Source of the DNA: Vibrio sinaloensis
GTDB lineage: Bacteria; Pseudomonadota; Gammaproteobacteria; Enterobacterales; Vibrionaceae
Direction of reading: 5' to 3'
Length of the DNA stretch: 45,348 nucleotides
Assembly (NCBI RefSeq): GCF_000808535.1
Contig: NZ_JWLV01000027.1
Location: 1-45,348 of the forward strand
Shown here piece after piece: positions 8,191 through 16,630 of this stretch. Under the pieces are notes generated by a model. It was given only the letters and a program-made list of their open reading frames with translations. It was not told the origin of the DNA and searched no databases. Numbering within the stretch: the stretch's first letter is position 1; each line of letters opens with the position of its first letter. The position numbers were made by a program, and so were the translations under genes.

Positions 8191-8797
8191 AGCCTAATCT
8201 CCTCCATGGTTAACATCACCAATACCTGGCTAACCATAAGATGCCGCTAAATCGCGAAGGCCGTCATGCAATACTTTATTCTTTTACGTTTTGGAATCAC
8301 ACAGCGCGAAATCGCGCAAAGTTGTGTTTCTGTATCGTGCAGTGTATTCGTATTAACTATTGAAATCGACTTGGTCTAAACACCTTTGGTTAGTTTGGGT
8401 ACTCTTTCAATATAGACATACCGTACAAATGAAGCAACTAGATTTAGTAGCAAATTTATACAAAGTCACACTTTTCTTGCTTTTGAGCTTGCATCCCACT
8501 CAAGACGGTAAAATTACCACTTAAACTTGCGCTACCTTTCCACTTAAGAGAGCAATTAATTGACAAAAAAGTGACTGAGAGTTGACGTTACAACCTTGTA
8601 AAAAACCAAATCTAGCACGTAATTAACTCCCAACAAGGCGCGATATTTCAATGTTGTCCTGTCTTTACGGTGAGTAATTGGTAAAAAACAGCCTAGCCAT
8701 TGCTGTTTCAATAATGGAGATATTATCCATTTTTGGCTTTTAGGCTTTGTGCAGTATAGATAGTCGCGCTGGTATCAACTTTTAAGGAACTGAGAAT
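8191..8797. other. 607-bp intergenic region without a recognised gene
   Basis: AT-rich spacer between the microprotein and the phoX terminator. It contains a perfect 6-bp hairpin GCGCGA-AA-TCGCGC at 8304-8317, flanked by CACA and TTGTG, and a TTGACA at 8560-8565 without a convincing -10 partner. No reading frame with a ribosome site was seen on either strand. A small RNA could be hidden here but I cannot show one. Confidence 0.4.
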
Positions 8798-8832
8798 AAA
8801 AAAAGCTTCAGAGTCAGGCACTCTGAAGCTTT
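8798..8832 (-). terminator. strong terminator of phoX
   Basis: Perfect 13-bp stem AAAGCTTCAGAGT (8802-8814) / ACTCTGAAGCTTT (8820-8832), loop of five, followed on the minus strand by a run of T, 23 bases after the phoX stop. Confidence 0.9.
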
Positions 8833-8854
8833 GATTACACCACTTTAATTGTGA

Positions 8855-10747
8855 TTATGCGCCAATCACGCCACCATCTTCACGGGTGATCGCCATGATC
8901 GTTGAACGCGGCTTGCTGTTACCACCACCTGGGAAGTGAGAAGGCGCGCCTTTTTCACCTGGGTGCTGGACACCCACAAACATCGTTTTGTTGTCTGCTG
9001 AGAAAGTCAGCCCCGTGATTTCACACGCAATTGGTCCAGTCAAGAAACGGCGAACTTCGCCGGTCATTGGATCACCACACAACATTTGGTTGTTGCCTTG
9101 TCCTGCAAAGTCCCCTTTGTTCGAGTAGTTACCATCGGTTTGAATCCACAAGCGTCCCGCAGAGTCGAAACCAATCCCGTCTGGGCTATTGAACATGTTG
9201 TCTGCGGTAATGTTGGCACTTCCTGCATATAGGTTGCCTTTGTGGACCTCAGGGTTACCTGCAATTAAGTAAAGGTCCCACTCAAATCCCGCATTGGTAT
9301 GGTCACCGGCTTGCGGTACCCAACGTACAATTTGGCCATAGTGGTTTTCTTTACGAGGGTTAGGACCACCAACAGGTTGACCTTCTTTCACACCTCGGTT
9401 TTTGTTGTTGGTTAGCGTACAGAACACATGGTTGTTGTCTGGGTGCACCGCAACCCACTCCGGTCTATCCATCGTGGTGGCTCCAACTTGTGTCGCAGCG
9501 CGGCGAGCAAAAATCATCACTTCTGCTTGGTCATTAAAACCGTTCTCTTTAGTTAAACCGTTCTTGCCATGTGTCAGCTCAATCCACTGACCTTTGCCTT
9601 TGAGCTCATTATCATCCATTTCAAATTTGGCGACGAACAGAGTGCCCTCTTCTAGTAGGTTGCGGTTTACTTTGTCGTTGCCTGGCTGATATTTGTTCTT
9701 CGATACAAACTTGTATAAGTGCTCTCCGCGCTCATCGTCACCGAGATACACAACCACGTGACCGTCATCGTTGATCAGTAGCGCTGCATTTTCATGCTTA
9801 AAACGACCTAAAGCTGTTCTCTTTAGCGGCGTTGATGTTGGATCATTCGGGTCAATCTCAACAACCCAGCCGAAGCGATGTGGTTCGTTCGGATGTTTTG
9901 CCACATCAAAACGCTCGTCGCTGTCATGCCACTGATACTTGCTCTTCGCCGCTTTCACACCATAACGCTTGTGATCATCACTTAGCTCTGCGCTCGCGCT
10001 AGTACCAAAGTAGCCGTTAAAGTTCTCTTCACACGTGAGGTAAGTTCCCCAAGGCGTCTGGCCATTCGCACAGTTGTTGAATGTGCCAAGCGGCGTCATA
10101 CCTGAAGGGTCTAGCTCGGTTTTCATCAGATCGTGCCCCGCAGCCGGGCCGGTTAGCCTCATAGGCGTGTTTGCGGTGATGCGTCGATTGCGTGCGCCGC
10201 TCTTGTCGAGCGTCCAACCGTTATCGGATTTGATAATTTCAAACACGGTAACACCATGCGCTGCTTGCGCTTTAAGAACGTCGTCTGCTGTCATCGCCTT
10301 TCCGCCGTGATCAAACAGCAAATCGTAATTGGTGTACTCGTTGTTTACCGCGATCACTGCGCGGTTGTCATTGATTGGGAAAAAGCTCATGCCGTCGGTG
10401 TTGTCACCAAACTGACGAAGCTGTGCGTCAGAGCCTTGCTTACCACTTGGGTCAAACTCAGGCGCGCCATTAAAGATTGGGTCTCCCCAAGAAAGTAATG
10501 GGGTCGCTTTATAACCTTTAGGTACGATGAATGCGTCAGCTGTCGATGCTGGAACCGCTTCAAAGTTGAGCAGAGCACTTTCACCTTTTGCAGCGAAAGC
10601 CTTTGTGATCGGGTTTAGCGAGAGAAATGCACTTGCACTTACTGCCGCTGTTCCAGCTAAAAATCGGCGTCTCGACAGACGAGCATCGATCATTTGGCTG
10701 AACTCAGAATCCTGATTATCACGCTTATCGCTTGAAACTGGACACAT
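8855..10747 (-). CDS. phoX: PhoX-family alkaline phosphatase (Tat-exported)
   Basis: Secreted phosphomonoesterase of the PhoX/DUF839 family, 630 residues, using Ca and Fe to release phosphate from organic esters. The N-terminus has a twin-arginine signal (SRRRFLAG, residues 25-32) followed by a hydrophobic stretch and a likely cleavage site near AFA (about 50-53), so it is exported folded by Tat. Family blocks include CEENFNGYFG, a DDGHVVVYLGDDERGEHLYKF-like segment, and SPDGIGFDSAGRLWIQTDG near the C-terminus. AAGGAG sits 7-8 bases before the ATG. It is monocistronic with its own strong terminator. Control by PhoB is expected from the family, but only a half Pho-box is visible. Confidence 0.93.
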   Translation of the reverse strand: MCPVSSDKRDNQDSEFSQMIDARLSRRRFLAGTAAVSASAFLSLNPITKAFAAKGESALLNFEAVPASTADAFIVPKGYKATPLLSWGDPIFNGAPEFDPSGKQGSDAQLRQFGDNTDGMSFFPINDNRAVIAVNNEYTNYDLLFDHGGKAMTADDVLKAQAAHGVTVFEIIKSDNGWTLDKSGARNRRITANTPMRLTGPAAGHDLMKTELDPSGMTPLGTFNNCANGQTPWGTYLTCEENFNGYFGTSASAELSDDHKRYGVKAAKSKYQWHDSDERFDVAKHPNEPHRFGWVVEIDPNDPTSTPLKRTALGRFKHENAALLINDDGHVVVYLGDDERGEHLYKFVSKNKYQPGNDKVNRNLLEEGTLFVAKFEMDDNELKGKGQWIELTHGKNGLTKENGFNDQAEVMIFARRAATQVGATTMDRPEWVAVHPDNNHVFCTLTNNKNRGVKEGQPVGGPNPRKENHYGQIVRWVPQAGDHTNAGFEWDLYLIAGNPEVHKGNLYAGSANITADNMFNSPDGIGFDSAGRLWIQTDGNYSNKGDFAGQGNNQMLCGDPMTGEVRRFLTGPIACEITGLTFSADNKTMFVGVQHPGEKGAPSHFPGGGNSKPRSTIMAITREDGGVIGA

Positions 10748-10803
10748 TGCTGACTCCTTGCTTAGTTTTAATAAAAATTGCCAAGGAATGGTAGAAGCCG
10801 TAA

Positions 10804-10810
10804 ATGACAG
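10804..10810 (-). promoter_or_regulatory. possible Pho-box half site
   Basis: CTGTCAT on the minus strand, 57 bases before phoX, equals one 7-bp Pho-box repeat. The neighbouring repeat expected 11 bases away is not well preserved, so this is weak. Confidence 0.3.
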
Positions 10811-11055
10811 AGAAATTAACTTATTGTTTCTTATGGGTTAAGAACCCTTTACAGAAAAACGACACTTACATGGCAAACTCATTAAAGTGCGCTATGGTTC
10901 AATTTTGGTAAATAAGGTACGGCATACATGCAAAAAATTGTGAACCAAACCCTAGCTTTTTTGAAAATTGGCGGCTAAATTGAGTCTTGTTCATGAGGAA
11001 CTTGATTCACATTAGCTCAGTGAAGAGCGGATTTGTATTTACGTGAGGGAATATC
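10811..11055. other. intergenic region between phoX and microprotein gene
   Basis: Holds the divergent promoters. An imperfect long inverted repeat begins GGTTCAATTTT near 10898 and ends with GTGAACC near 10946. A 16-codon frame (10928-10978) with AAGG ten bases upstream might be a leader peptide but is not convincing. Confidence 0.35.
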
Positions 11056-11142
11056 ATGAAGAAAATGAGAAAAGCACAATTGCATCGCGTTCGTATTCAG
11101 TATTGGAAAGAGTCGAACAAAAACGCGAACAAAGAATCTTAA
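11056..11142 (+). CDS. 28-aa basic microprotein
   Basis: Reading frame of 28 codons starting MKKMRKAQLHRVRIQYWK and ending NKES. It has GAGGG seven bases before the ATG and is followed 19 bases after the stop by a good intrinsic terminator, so the unit looks like a complete tiny gene. The protein is strongly basic (about ten Lys/Arg), with no hydrophobic helix, so it may bind RNA, DNA or a larger partner. I recognise no family. It is divergent from phoX and convergent with the TRAP operon. An alternative is a small RNA whose 5' part happens to contain this frame. Confidence 0.55.
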   Translation: MKKMRKAQLHRVRIQYWKESNKNANKES

Positions 11143-11161
11143 TGTGCTAACCCAAAAAACT

Positions 11162-11185
11162 AAGCTGGCTTAATCGCCAGCTTTT
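11162..11185 (+). terminator. terminator of the 28-aa gene
   Basis: AAGCTGGC (11162-11169), loop TTAATC, GCCAGCTT (11176-11183), followed by TT-GCG-TTTTT. Supports a discrete short transcript on the plus strand. Confidence 0.8.
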
Positions 11186-11262
11186 GCGTTTTTAGGCTCT
11201 GTAAAATGAGAAAGCAGAACTTCACTATCGACAGCACGACGGGATACTTATCCCTTAAAAAC

Positions 11263-11289
11263 AAAAAAAGCCCCAACGCGTGTCGGGGC
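11263..11289 (-). terminator. terminator of the TRAP operon
   Basis: GCCCC/GGGGC stem (11270-11274 and 11285-11289) followed on the minus strand by seven T, 18 bases after the dctP stop. Confidence 0.88.
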
Positions 11290-11306
11290 AAGTGGCTGGA
11301 GAGAGC

Positions 11307-12359
11307 CTATTTCAAATAGGTAGATTGGTTGGCTTTATCGACTTCCTCAAGGAATAGGTTCAGAAGTTCAGTACCTTTATCACCGTGTGTTTCTTTCACG
11401 TAAGCAATCACACCAGGCTGCGTTGCTTTTCGCATTGACTCACGCTGCTCAGCGTTTAGTGAATTGACCTTCATACGTTTTTTCAGCCCTTCTAGACCGC
11501 GATCACTTGATGCCTCAATCAACCGTGATAGACCACGGTTAGCGCTCAATGCAATCTCGACCGCATCGGAAACAATCTTCTTCTCTTCTTCCGTTAACCC
11601 ATCGTAGAAGCTTTTGTTCACCATGAAAGTGTATGGGGCAAACAAGTGATTCGTCAGGGTGAGGTATTTCTGCACTTCGTTAAACTTAGCGAAAGAGACC
11701 GTAGGTACAGGGTTCATCTGACCATCAATCACGCCTGTTTGCAGAGATGAATAGACTTCGCCCCATGAGAGCGGATACGCTTCTGCGCCCAGAGACTGAA
11801 TGATTTTTTGGTGTGTTGGCAGCGTCATGGTACGAATGCGCAAACCTTTAAAATCATCGAGATCTTCAATGGCGCGCTTAGAGTTAGTCACTGAGAAGAA
11901 GCCGCCTGTATCTGGGAAGCCTAAGATTTTGACATCTTTCAGTTCTGCCTCAATGTCGCCCGCTAACGCCTTACCAAACTTGCCATCAAGCACTTCATAG
12001 GTAGACGCGTTGTTATCAAATGCAAAAGGCACATCTAATACACCAATACGTGGGTAGTAGCCGGCAAGAGGACCAACGGGCGAAAGTGTTCCTTGCAGCT
12101 GACCATCACGCACCATCTGAATGTGCTCTTTCGCCGTTCCTAATTGGTTGCTAGGAAATACTTGAACCTTAATTTCACCGTTGGTTGCCGTTTCAACAAT
12201 GTTTTTAAACACCCCAGTAAATGCGTGGGCAGGGTTCTCCATGATGTCAGCTTTATTGTCATGGCCGATACGCAGGACCTTTTCTGCCATAGCAAAAGGG
12301 GCGGTAAAAAGACTGGTTGCCAGAGCAGTTGCGATCAGTGATTTGGTTAGCTTTTTCAT
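11307..12359 (-). CDS. dctP: TRAP transporter substrate-binding protein (DctP family)
   Basis: Periplasmic solute receptor of 350 residues for a tripartite ATP-independent transporter, which imports carboxylate-type solutes with sodium. A Sec signal peptide ends about residue 25 (TAPFAMA). The DctP core shows VFPSNQLGTAKEHIQMVRDG and the substrate-binding arginine region GLRIRTMTLPTHQKII, followed by YPLSWGEVYSSLQTGVIDGQMNP. It is the last gene of the dctQ-dctM-dctP unit, 86 bp after dctM, with its own terminator. The substrate is likely an organic acid or related anion, but which is unknown. Confidence 0.93.
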   Translation of the reverse strand: MKKLTKSLIATALATSLFTAPFAMAEKVLRIGHDNKADIMENPAHAFTGVFKNIVETATNGEIKVQVFPSNQLGTAKEHIQMVRDGQLQGTLSPVGPLAGYYPRIGVLDVPFAFDNNASTYEVLDGKFGKALAGDIEAELKDVKILGFPDTGGFFSVTNSKRAIEDLDDFKGLRIRTMTLPTHQKIIQSLGAEAYPLSWGEVYSSLQTGVIDGQMNPVPTVSFAKFNEVQKYLTLTNHLFAPYTFMVNKSFYDGLTEEEKKIVSDAVEIALSANRGLSRLIEASSDRGLEGLKKRMKVNSLNAEQRESMRKATQPGVIAYVKETHGDKGTELLNLFLEEVDKANQSTYLK

Positions 12360-12445
12360 AATAACTCCATTATGTATGAATTTTAGTTATTACCTGGCTA
12401 GGCTAATGCAATAGCCAGGATTTGTAGGGTCAGGGTGTTGCAGTG

Positions 12446-13723
12446 CTAGTAGCCCAGCAGTCGTGGGATAAACAGCACTATGTCTGGGAAAAATGCGATA
12501 GCGAATAACAGCAGCAGTTGGCCGATAAGGAACGGCATTAACTCTTTCGATATGCCTTCTATTTTTGCCCCTGTGACGGATGAAAGGACGAACAAGCAAG
12601 CCCCTATTGGCGGTGTCATCAATGAGATATTAAGAGCAAGAATAAAGACGATACCTGCATGCAGCGGGTCCATACCGATTTCCATCGTCAATGGCACTAA
12701 GATTGGCGCTAGGATAATCAACATCACATTGATATCCATGATCATGCCAACCGTGAGTAGAAGCGCGATGATCAGCGCCAAAATCACATGTGGGTTGTCC
12801 GACAATGAAATAAACATGTCCGCAATCATCTGTGGGATCTGATTAAAGCTCAACCACCAGCCAAGAATCGAAGCGGAACCAATGATGAGGTAGATAACCG
12901 CCGAGATTTGTGCCGTGCGAATCACCATTTGAAAGAGTGCACTTAGCGTTAGATTCCGGTAGATGAAGGTACCAATTACCAGCGCGTAAGCCACCGCGAT
13001 TGATGCCGCTTCCGTTGGCGTCACAATGCCAAACACAATCCCGCCAAGAATAATAAGTGGCATCAGCAATGCTAAGGCTGAGTTTTTAAAGTGATCCAGT
13101 ACTTCAGCGAGCGTCGCTTTTTGGCTCATCTTTGGTAGGTTTTTGCGTTTACCCATTGCGCCAATGATTGCCATACATACTAGGCACACCAAGATGCCCG
13201 GTAAAATACCCGTTGCAAATAAGCCGCCAATCGACACCCCCATAAGGGAGCCATAAACCACCATAAGCCCTGATGGGGGAATGGTAGGGCCGATGATTGA
13301 GCCCGCCGCCGTCACCGCGCAAGCATAATCTTTCGAATAGCCTTGTTTCTCCATAGCTGGCACCAGCGTTCGACCAAATGCCGCGGCATCCGCGGTGGCT
13401 GAACCGGTAATACCTGAGAAAAACACCGATGCCACCATGTTTGAATGCGCGAGACCACCACGAAAGTGACCAACCAACGCTTCCGACAGGTAGACGAGTC
13501 GATTAGTGATGCCTGTGTGATTCATGATCTCACCCGCTAAGATGAAAAACGGCATCGCTAAGAAAGGGAATATATTTAAGCCATTAAAGATCTTACTTGG
13601 TGCCAGCGACGCAAAGTGTGCACCGCCCATATCGTACATCCCGGTGATACCTGCCACACCTAACGCGATAGCAATCGGAGCGCCAATCAGCATTAATAAT
13701 AAAAACACTACGCCGACAATCAT
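12446..13723 (-). CDS. dctM: TRAP transporter large permease (DctM)
   Basis: Large membrane subunit of 425 residues with about 12 hydrophobic segments, which carries the sodium-coupled translocation path. Typical DctM blocks are present: FNGLNIFPFLAMPFFILAG, SGSATAD-type ITGSATADAAAFG, and IIGPTIPPSGLMVVYGSL. It overlaps the end of dctQ by four bases (ATGA), so the two are translationally coupled. Confidence 0.93.
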   Translation of the reverse strand: MIVGVVFLLLMLIGAPIAIALGVAGITGMYDMGGAHFASLAPSKIFNGLNIFPFLAMPFFILAGEIMNHTGITNRLVYLSEALVGHFRGGLAHSNMVASVFFSGITGSATADAAAFGRTLVPAMEKQGYSKDYACAVTAAGSIIGPTIPPSGLMVVYGSLMGVSIGGLFATGILPGILVCLVCMAIIGAMGKRKNLPKMSQKATLAEVLDHFKNSALALLMPLIILGGIVFGIVTPTEAASIAVAYALVIGTFIYRNLTLSALFQMVIRTAQISAVIYLIIGSASILGWWLSFNQIPQMIADMFISLSDNPHVILALIIALLLTVGMIMDINVMLIILAPILVPLTMEIGMDPLHAGIVFILALNISLMTPPIGACLFVLSSVTGAKIEGISKELMPFLIGQLLLLFAIAFFPDIVLFIPRLLGY

Positions 13724-14253
13724 AACTGCTCTCCTTGCACATCAAACTTTTCAGACGCTAAGTACAGCTTCAGCGCGTAGATATCTTCAAGCCAGACCAA
13801 CAAAGCTTGGAAACTGGACAGAGCAAAAGTGACGGGGATTGCCGCATAGGCATAAGCCATTGGCATAGAGAAAACCGTTGAAAGTTGATTTGCGCCCTTT
13901 TCTGCAAAGGTATAGCCCAAGTAGGCGATGTAGCCAAAGAAGCTAAAAGTCAGCGCGCCAACGCCAATCTTAACCACTTGTTGGGCGACATAGGGAAAAC
14001 GCTTAGTGACAAATTCTAACCCCATATGTTCTCTTCCTGCGGTACAGCATGGCACCGCCATTAAGATTGCCCATATCATGATGTAACGTGCCAGCTCTTC
14101 AACCCACACCAATTGCAGCTTGAGTACGTAGCGATCCAACACGCCTAGCCAAACATCCAATATCAATAAGACAGTCAAAATTCCCACTGCAAATTGATTG
14201 GCTTTATTTAGCCGATTTTTTGTTGTTGCAATGATGTTATTCGGTAATGTCAT
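13720..14253 (-). CDS. dctQ: TRAP transporter small permease (DctQ)
   Basis: Small membrane subunit of 177 residues with four predicted helices, needed for receptor docking and assembly with DctM. Family features are VWVEELARYIMIWAIL and the GREHMGLEFV segment. The ATG at 14253 has AAGGAAGGA upstream; a frame opening at 14304 would add 17 poorly conserved residues and run through that ribosome site. It is the first gene of the operon; a 544-bp control region separates it from the arginase-like gene. Confidence 0.9.
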   Translation of the reverse strand: MTLPNNIIATTKNRLNKANQFAVGILTVLLILDVWLGVLDRYVLKLQLVWVEELARYIMIWAILMAVPCCTAGREHMGLEFVTKRFPYVAQQVVKIGVGALTFSFFGYIAYLGYTFAEKGANQLSTVFSMPMAYAYAAIPVTFALSSFQALLVWLEDIYALKLYLASEKFDVQGEQL

Positions 14254-14797
14254 AAACCCATTGTCCTTCCTTTTTGACAGCATTCCTTGGAGGCGCTTCC
14301 GCATAAGTTTTGCTCACTGAAGTGCGGATAAATTAACCATACCGATAAGATAATTGTGGTGAAGTGTTCACGATCACAAAAATAAATTTGTGTGATAGTT
14401 TCTAACACGAGACCAACAAATCAAACTTAAACTATTGTTTTTAAATAAATTTAGTTTTTGGGCGATTTATGAAGATTAACTTGATTGTTAAAAAGTAACA
14501 TTGCGCGAGACACGCCAGATCAAAGGGTTAGTGACAAAGGTATAATTAGTTGGGAGAAAAGTAACACGGCACAAAGAGTAAGGACTTTGTTGCTAAAAAG
14601 TGAATTTGGTCACACTCGAAAAGGACGGGGAATGATGGGAAAAGGGACAAAACTGAACAAGAAGAATGTGCAACCGTGAATGGCTTGAGCCCCGACAAGC
14701 AAGGCTCATTATTACTCATCAATTCATCACTTACGCTTAGCGCTAACATCGCTTAGCCTTGCCTCGCACAAGAAAATTGCGATGTTAGAAAGTAACA
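14254..14797. promoter_or_regulatory. TRAP operon control region
   Basis: About 540 bp without a convincing gene. It holds several palindromes: GTGAA-GTG-TTCAC (14359-14371), CACAAA-N6-TTTGTG (14375-14392), and TGTTA-N5-TAACA twice (14486-14500 and 14783-14797). A near match ATTAAC-N11-GATAAT lies at 14332-14354. A weak hairpin TGAGCC/GGCTCA lies near 14688-14710. The repeats are candidate operators for the IclR regulator encoded upstream and for others; none is proven. Confidence 0.45.
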
Positions 14798-15631
14798 TTA
14801 AGCTGCGCAGTTGTTCGATGGAAACATTTGGGCAAGCTCATGGAAAATGGCCTGAGTTTGTTTGGAGAACAGGTGTTTATCTTTATAGCCGACCAACTGA
14901 ATTTGGCGCACCTTTCCTGAAATCAAGATTTGTCTCAACATACGGCTGACCATTTGAATATCCAATGCGCTACCCTGCTCCAAACGAGAAACTGGGTATA
15001 AGCACGCAAGATCAATGTTGAGTATCACCTCTTCACAATGGGTAAGATACGTCGCGATCTGCTGCTTCACTTGAAAACGATGACTAAAATTGCACTCTGG
15101 CAACGTTAACCAATCACAGCCAAGATCTTCTGCATACTCAATGGTTCGCTCGTCAATGTTGGCACTGTCAATCCCCAAACAGAACAATCGGCATTCATTG
15201 TAGCGTGACAATGCGAAGTGAAAGGCCGAGCCTTGGTCAGGCTCTAGTGACGCTTTTAACTCAAACTGCCGACCAATATGAATTATGCCTAAATCTCGCT
15301 GCGAAGAATGAAGAAGAGGCAAGCTGTAGAGCAAACTCTCGCTATTGTTTGTCAGCACAACGGGCAAAGTATCAGAGCCTAGAAAACGGCTGAGGTGCAA
15401 CTGGAACTGATTGGCAGACTGCTCCATGAGATTGTAGTGACCACCATTTAACCAGTGCGATTGATCCAACGACATTAGCCAGTCAAACATCTCTTCTAAG
15501 CTCTGATCGGCTATCTCAAAGTCCACCTGTTTCATTGGCTTAATTCGTTCCGATACGGTCAACAACGCTAACCGATGTGAAGAAATACCTGTGATACTGT
15601 GTGTTTTGTTACGTCGAAATAGCCCAAACAT
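14798..15631 (-). CDS. arginase-fold (ureohydrolase-like) protein, metal site degenerate
   Basis: Protein of 277 residues whose order of motifs resembles the arginase/agmatinase/formimidoglutamase family. The three metal-binding blocks are recognisable by position but altered: GGDHS is replaced by TNNSES, DAHxD by GRQFE in IIHIGRQFEL, and DxDxxDP by DLACLYP in LNIDLACLYP. Most of the Mn ligands are therefore missing and hydrolase activity is unlikely. It lies four bases after the IclR gene and is surely co-transcribed with it, upstream of the TRAP genes. A sensory or ligand-binding role is a guess. The family assignment comes from recall of motif spacing, not from an alignment. Confidence 0.6.
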   Translation of the reverse strand: MFGLFRRNKTHSITGISSHRLALLTVSERIKPMKQVDFEIADQSLEEMFDWLMSLDQSHWLNGGHYNLMEQSANQFQLHLSRFLGSDTLPVVLTNNSESLLYSLPLLHSSQRDLGIIHIGRQFELKASLEPDQGSAFHFALSRYNECRLFCLGIDSANIDERTIEYAEDLGCDWLTLPECNFSHRFQVKQQIATYLTHCEEVILNIDLACLYPVSRLEQGSALDIQMVSRMLRQILISGKVRQIQLVGYKDKHLFSKQTQAIFHELAQMFPSNNCAA

Positions 15632-15635
15632 CGCA

Positions 15636-16370
15636 TTACCTTTCTGGGGGCAAAGCCCTTGCTGCTTGAAGAACGTGCAAAATTATCTTTTGCCGGTTTT
15701 GTTCTACCCTATGGGCAGGCGCCATGACCGAAATCGCTCCGACCAATTTTGTTCCTTTCATCACTGGTGCGCTGATCCCTGACACCCCTGAGTCGATCTC
15801 CGAAGTACTGAGCGCGTATCCTTGATTGCGGATTTGCGCCAACTCTTCTTGCCACTGCGAAATATGGTTGTATTCGCCAAAGTAACGTAAGATCTTTTCG
15901 CATCGCTGCGCAGGCATATACGCAAGCATCACCTTTGATGAGGCGCCTCGCAGCAGAGGTTGACTTTGACCCTGGACGTAGCTGCAACGAAGCGCCTGCA
16001 TACTCTCTTTACGACTCACACACAGCGCTCTGTAGCCTACAGGCACCATGTACGCCGCCATTTCACCGGTCTGTTTTTGCAGCCGATTTAGCACCACATC
16101 AACCGCATCCAAATCGTGCTGGCTGGTTTCGTAACTGCGCATTAGCATCAATGCAGCCGGACCGATGATCAAGGTCTTGTCTGATGGACTCTCTTCAATC
16201 AGGTTCCACTCTTTTAACAGTTTAAGATGGCGATATAAGCTACTGATTGGTGTTCCTACCTGCTCGCTGAGCTGTTTGGCAGTCACCGGCTCATCATTCA
16301 CCGCCACTTGCATTAATAACTGCAGAACCTTCTCGTTTACTTGTCCACTACTCTGCTTCATAGAGTTCAC
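15636..16370 (-). CDS. IclR-family regulator
   Basis: Transcription factor of 244 residues. The N-terminal winged HTH covers about residues 10-70 (VTAKQLSEQVGTPISSLYRHLKLL), and the C-terminal IclR effector domain about 75-240 (LLRGASSKVMLAYMP, GVSGISAPVMKGTKLVGAISV). The frame opens with GTG at 16370; an ATG three codons later (16361) is equally possible. It is the first gene of a pair with the arginase-like gene and lies upstream of the TRAP operon on the same strand, so it most likely controls uptake of the TRAP substrate. Confidence 0.92.
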   Translation of the reverse strand: MNSMKQSSGQVNEKVLQLLMQVAVNDEPVTAKQLSEQVGTPISSLYRHLKLLKEWNLIEESPSDKTLIIGPAALMLMRSYETSQHDLDAVDVVLNRLQKQTGEMAAYMVPVGYRALCVSRKESMQALRCSYVQGQSQPLLRGASSKVMLAYMPAQRCEKILRYFGEYNHISQWQEELAQIRNQGYALSTSEIDSGVSGISAPVMKGTKLVGAISVMAPAHRVEQNRQKIILHVLQAARALPPER

Positions 16371-16453
16371 GCTCTTGTTGTATCGCTAGAATTGGTTGAT
16401 GATCAAATTGTATTCTTATCCTGTAGGAATTAATAAGCATTAGTCACAATAGT

Positions 16454-16470
16454 TTCTCATAATCCGAGAA
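16454..16470. promoter_or_regulatory. candidate operator upstream of iclR-type gene
   Basis: TTCTC-N7-GAGAA inverted repeat in the divergent region between the IclR gene and the adaptor gene. Could be an autoregulatory site; symmetry is the only evidence. Confidence 0.3.
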
Positions 16471-16526
16471 TTAACCCGTACCGCTGTTTTCTGGTCTTAA
16501 CCTTGTCTCACTCTTGAACCTGCCAA

Positions 16527-16559
16527 TAACTTTACTTAACGGTAAAGTTAAAATATTCT
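16527..16559 (+). promoter_or_regulatory. promoter and TetR-type operator of adaptor gene
   Basis: Perfect 9-bp inverted repeat TAACTTTAC / GTAAAGTTA (16527-16550, 6-bp spacer). It overlaps a plausible promoter: TTTACT at 16531-16536, a 17-bp spacer and TATTCT at 16554-16559. The arrangement is what repression by the TetR protein encoded downstream would need. Confidence 0.6.
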
Positions 16560-16630
16560 TGGGAGCGATAATAAAATCAGCACCATTTACCAATCCAATA
16601 AGCCAGAACAATAATAATCCAGGGACAGAC

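Noticed and set aside
8560..8600. TTGACA promoter in the long gap
   Set aside because: No -10 element at 16-18 bases from it and no gene on that strand downstream.
10928..10978. 16-codon frame MQKIVNQTLAFLKIGG as a leader peptide
   Set aside because: AAGG is ten bases upstream, but nothing else, such as an attenuator stem or codon bias, supports it.
14391..14407. CRP site TGTGA-N6 in the TRAP control region
   Set aside because: The second half (TCACA) is not present at the right spacing; the local symmetry belongs to CACAAA-N6-TTTGTG instead.
14485..14749. Two overlapping frames of 64 aa (plus) and 67 aa (minus) in the TRAP control region
   Set aside because: No ribosome site, a TTG start for the plus frame, low-complexity composition, and they cover palindromic control sequences.
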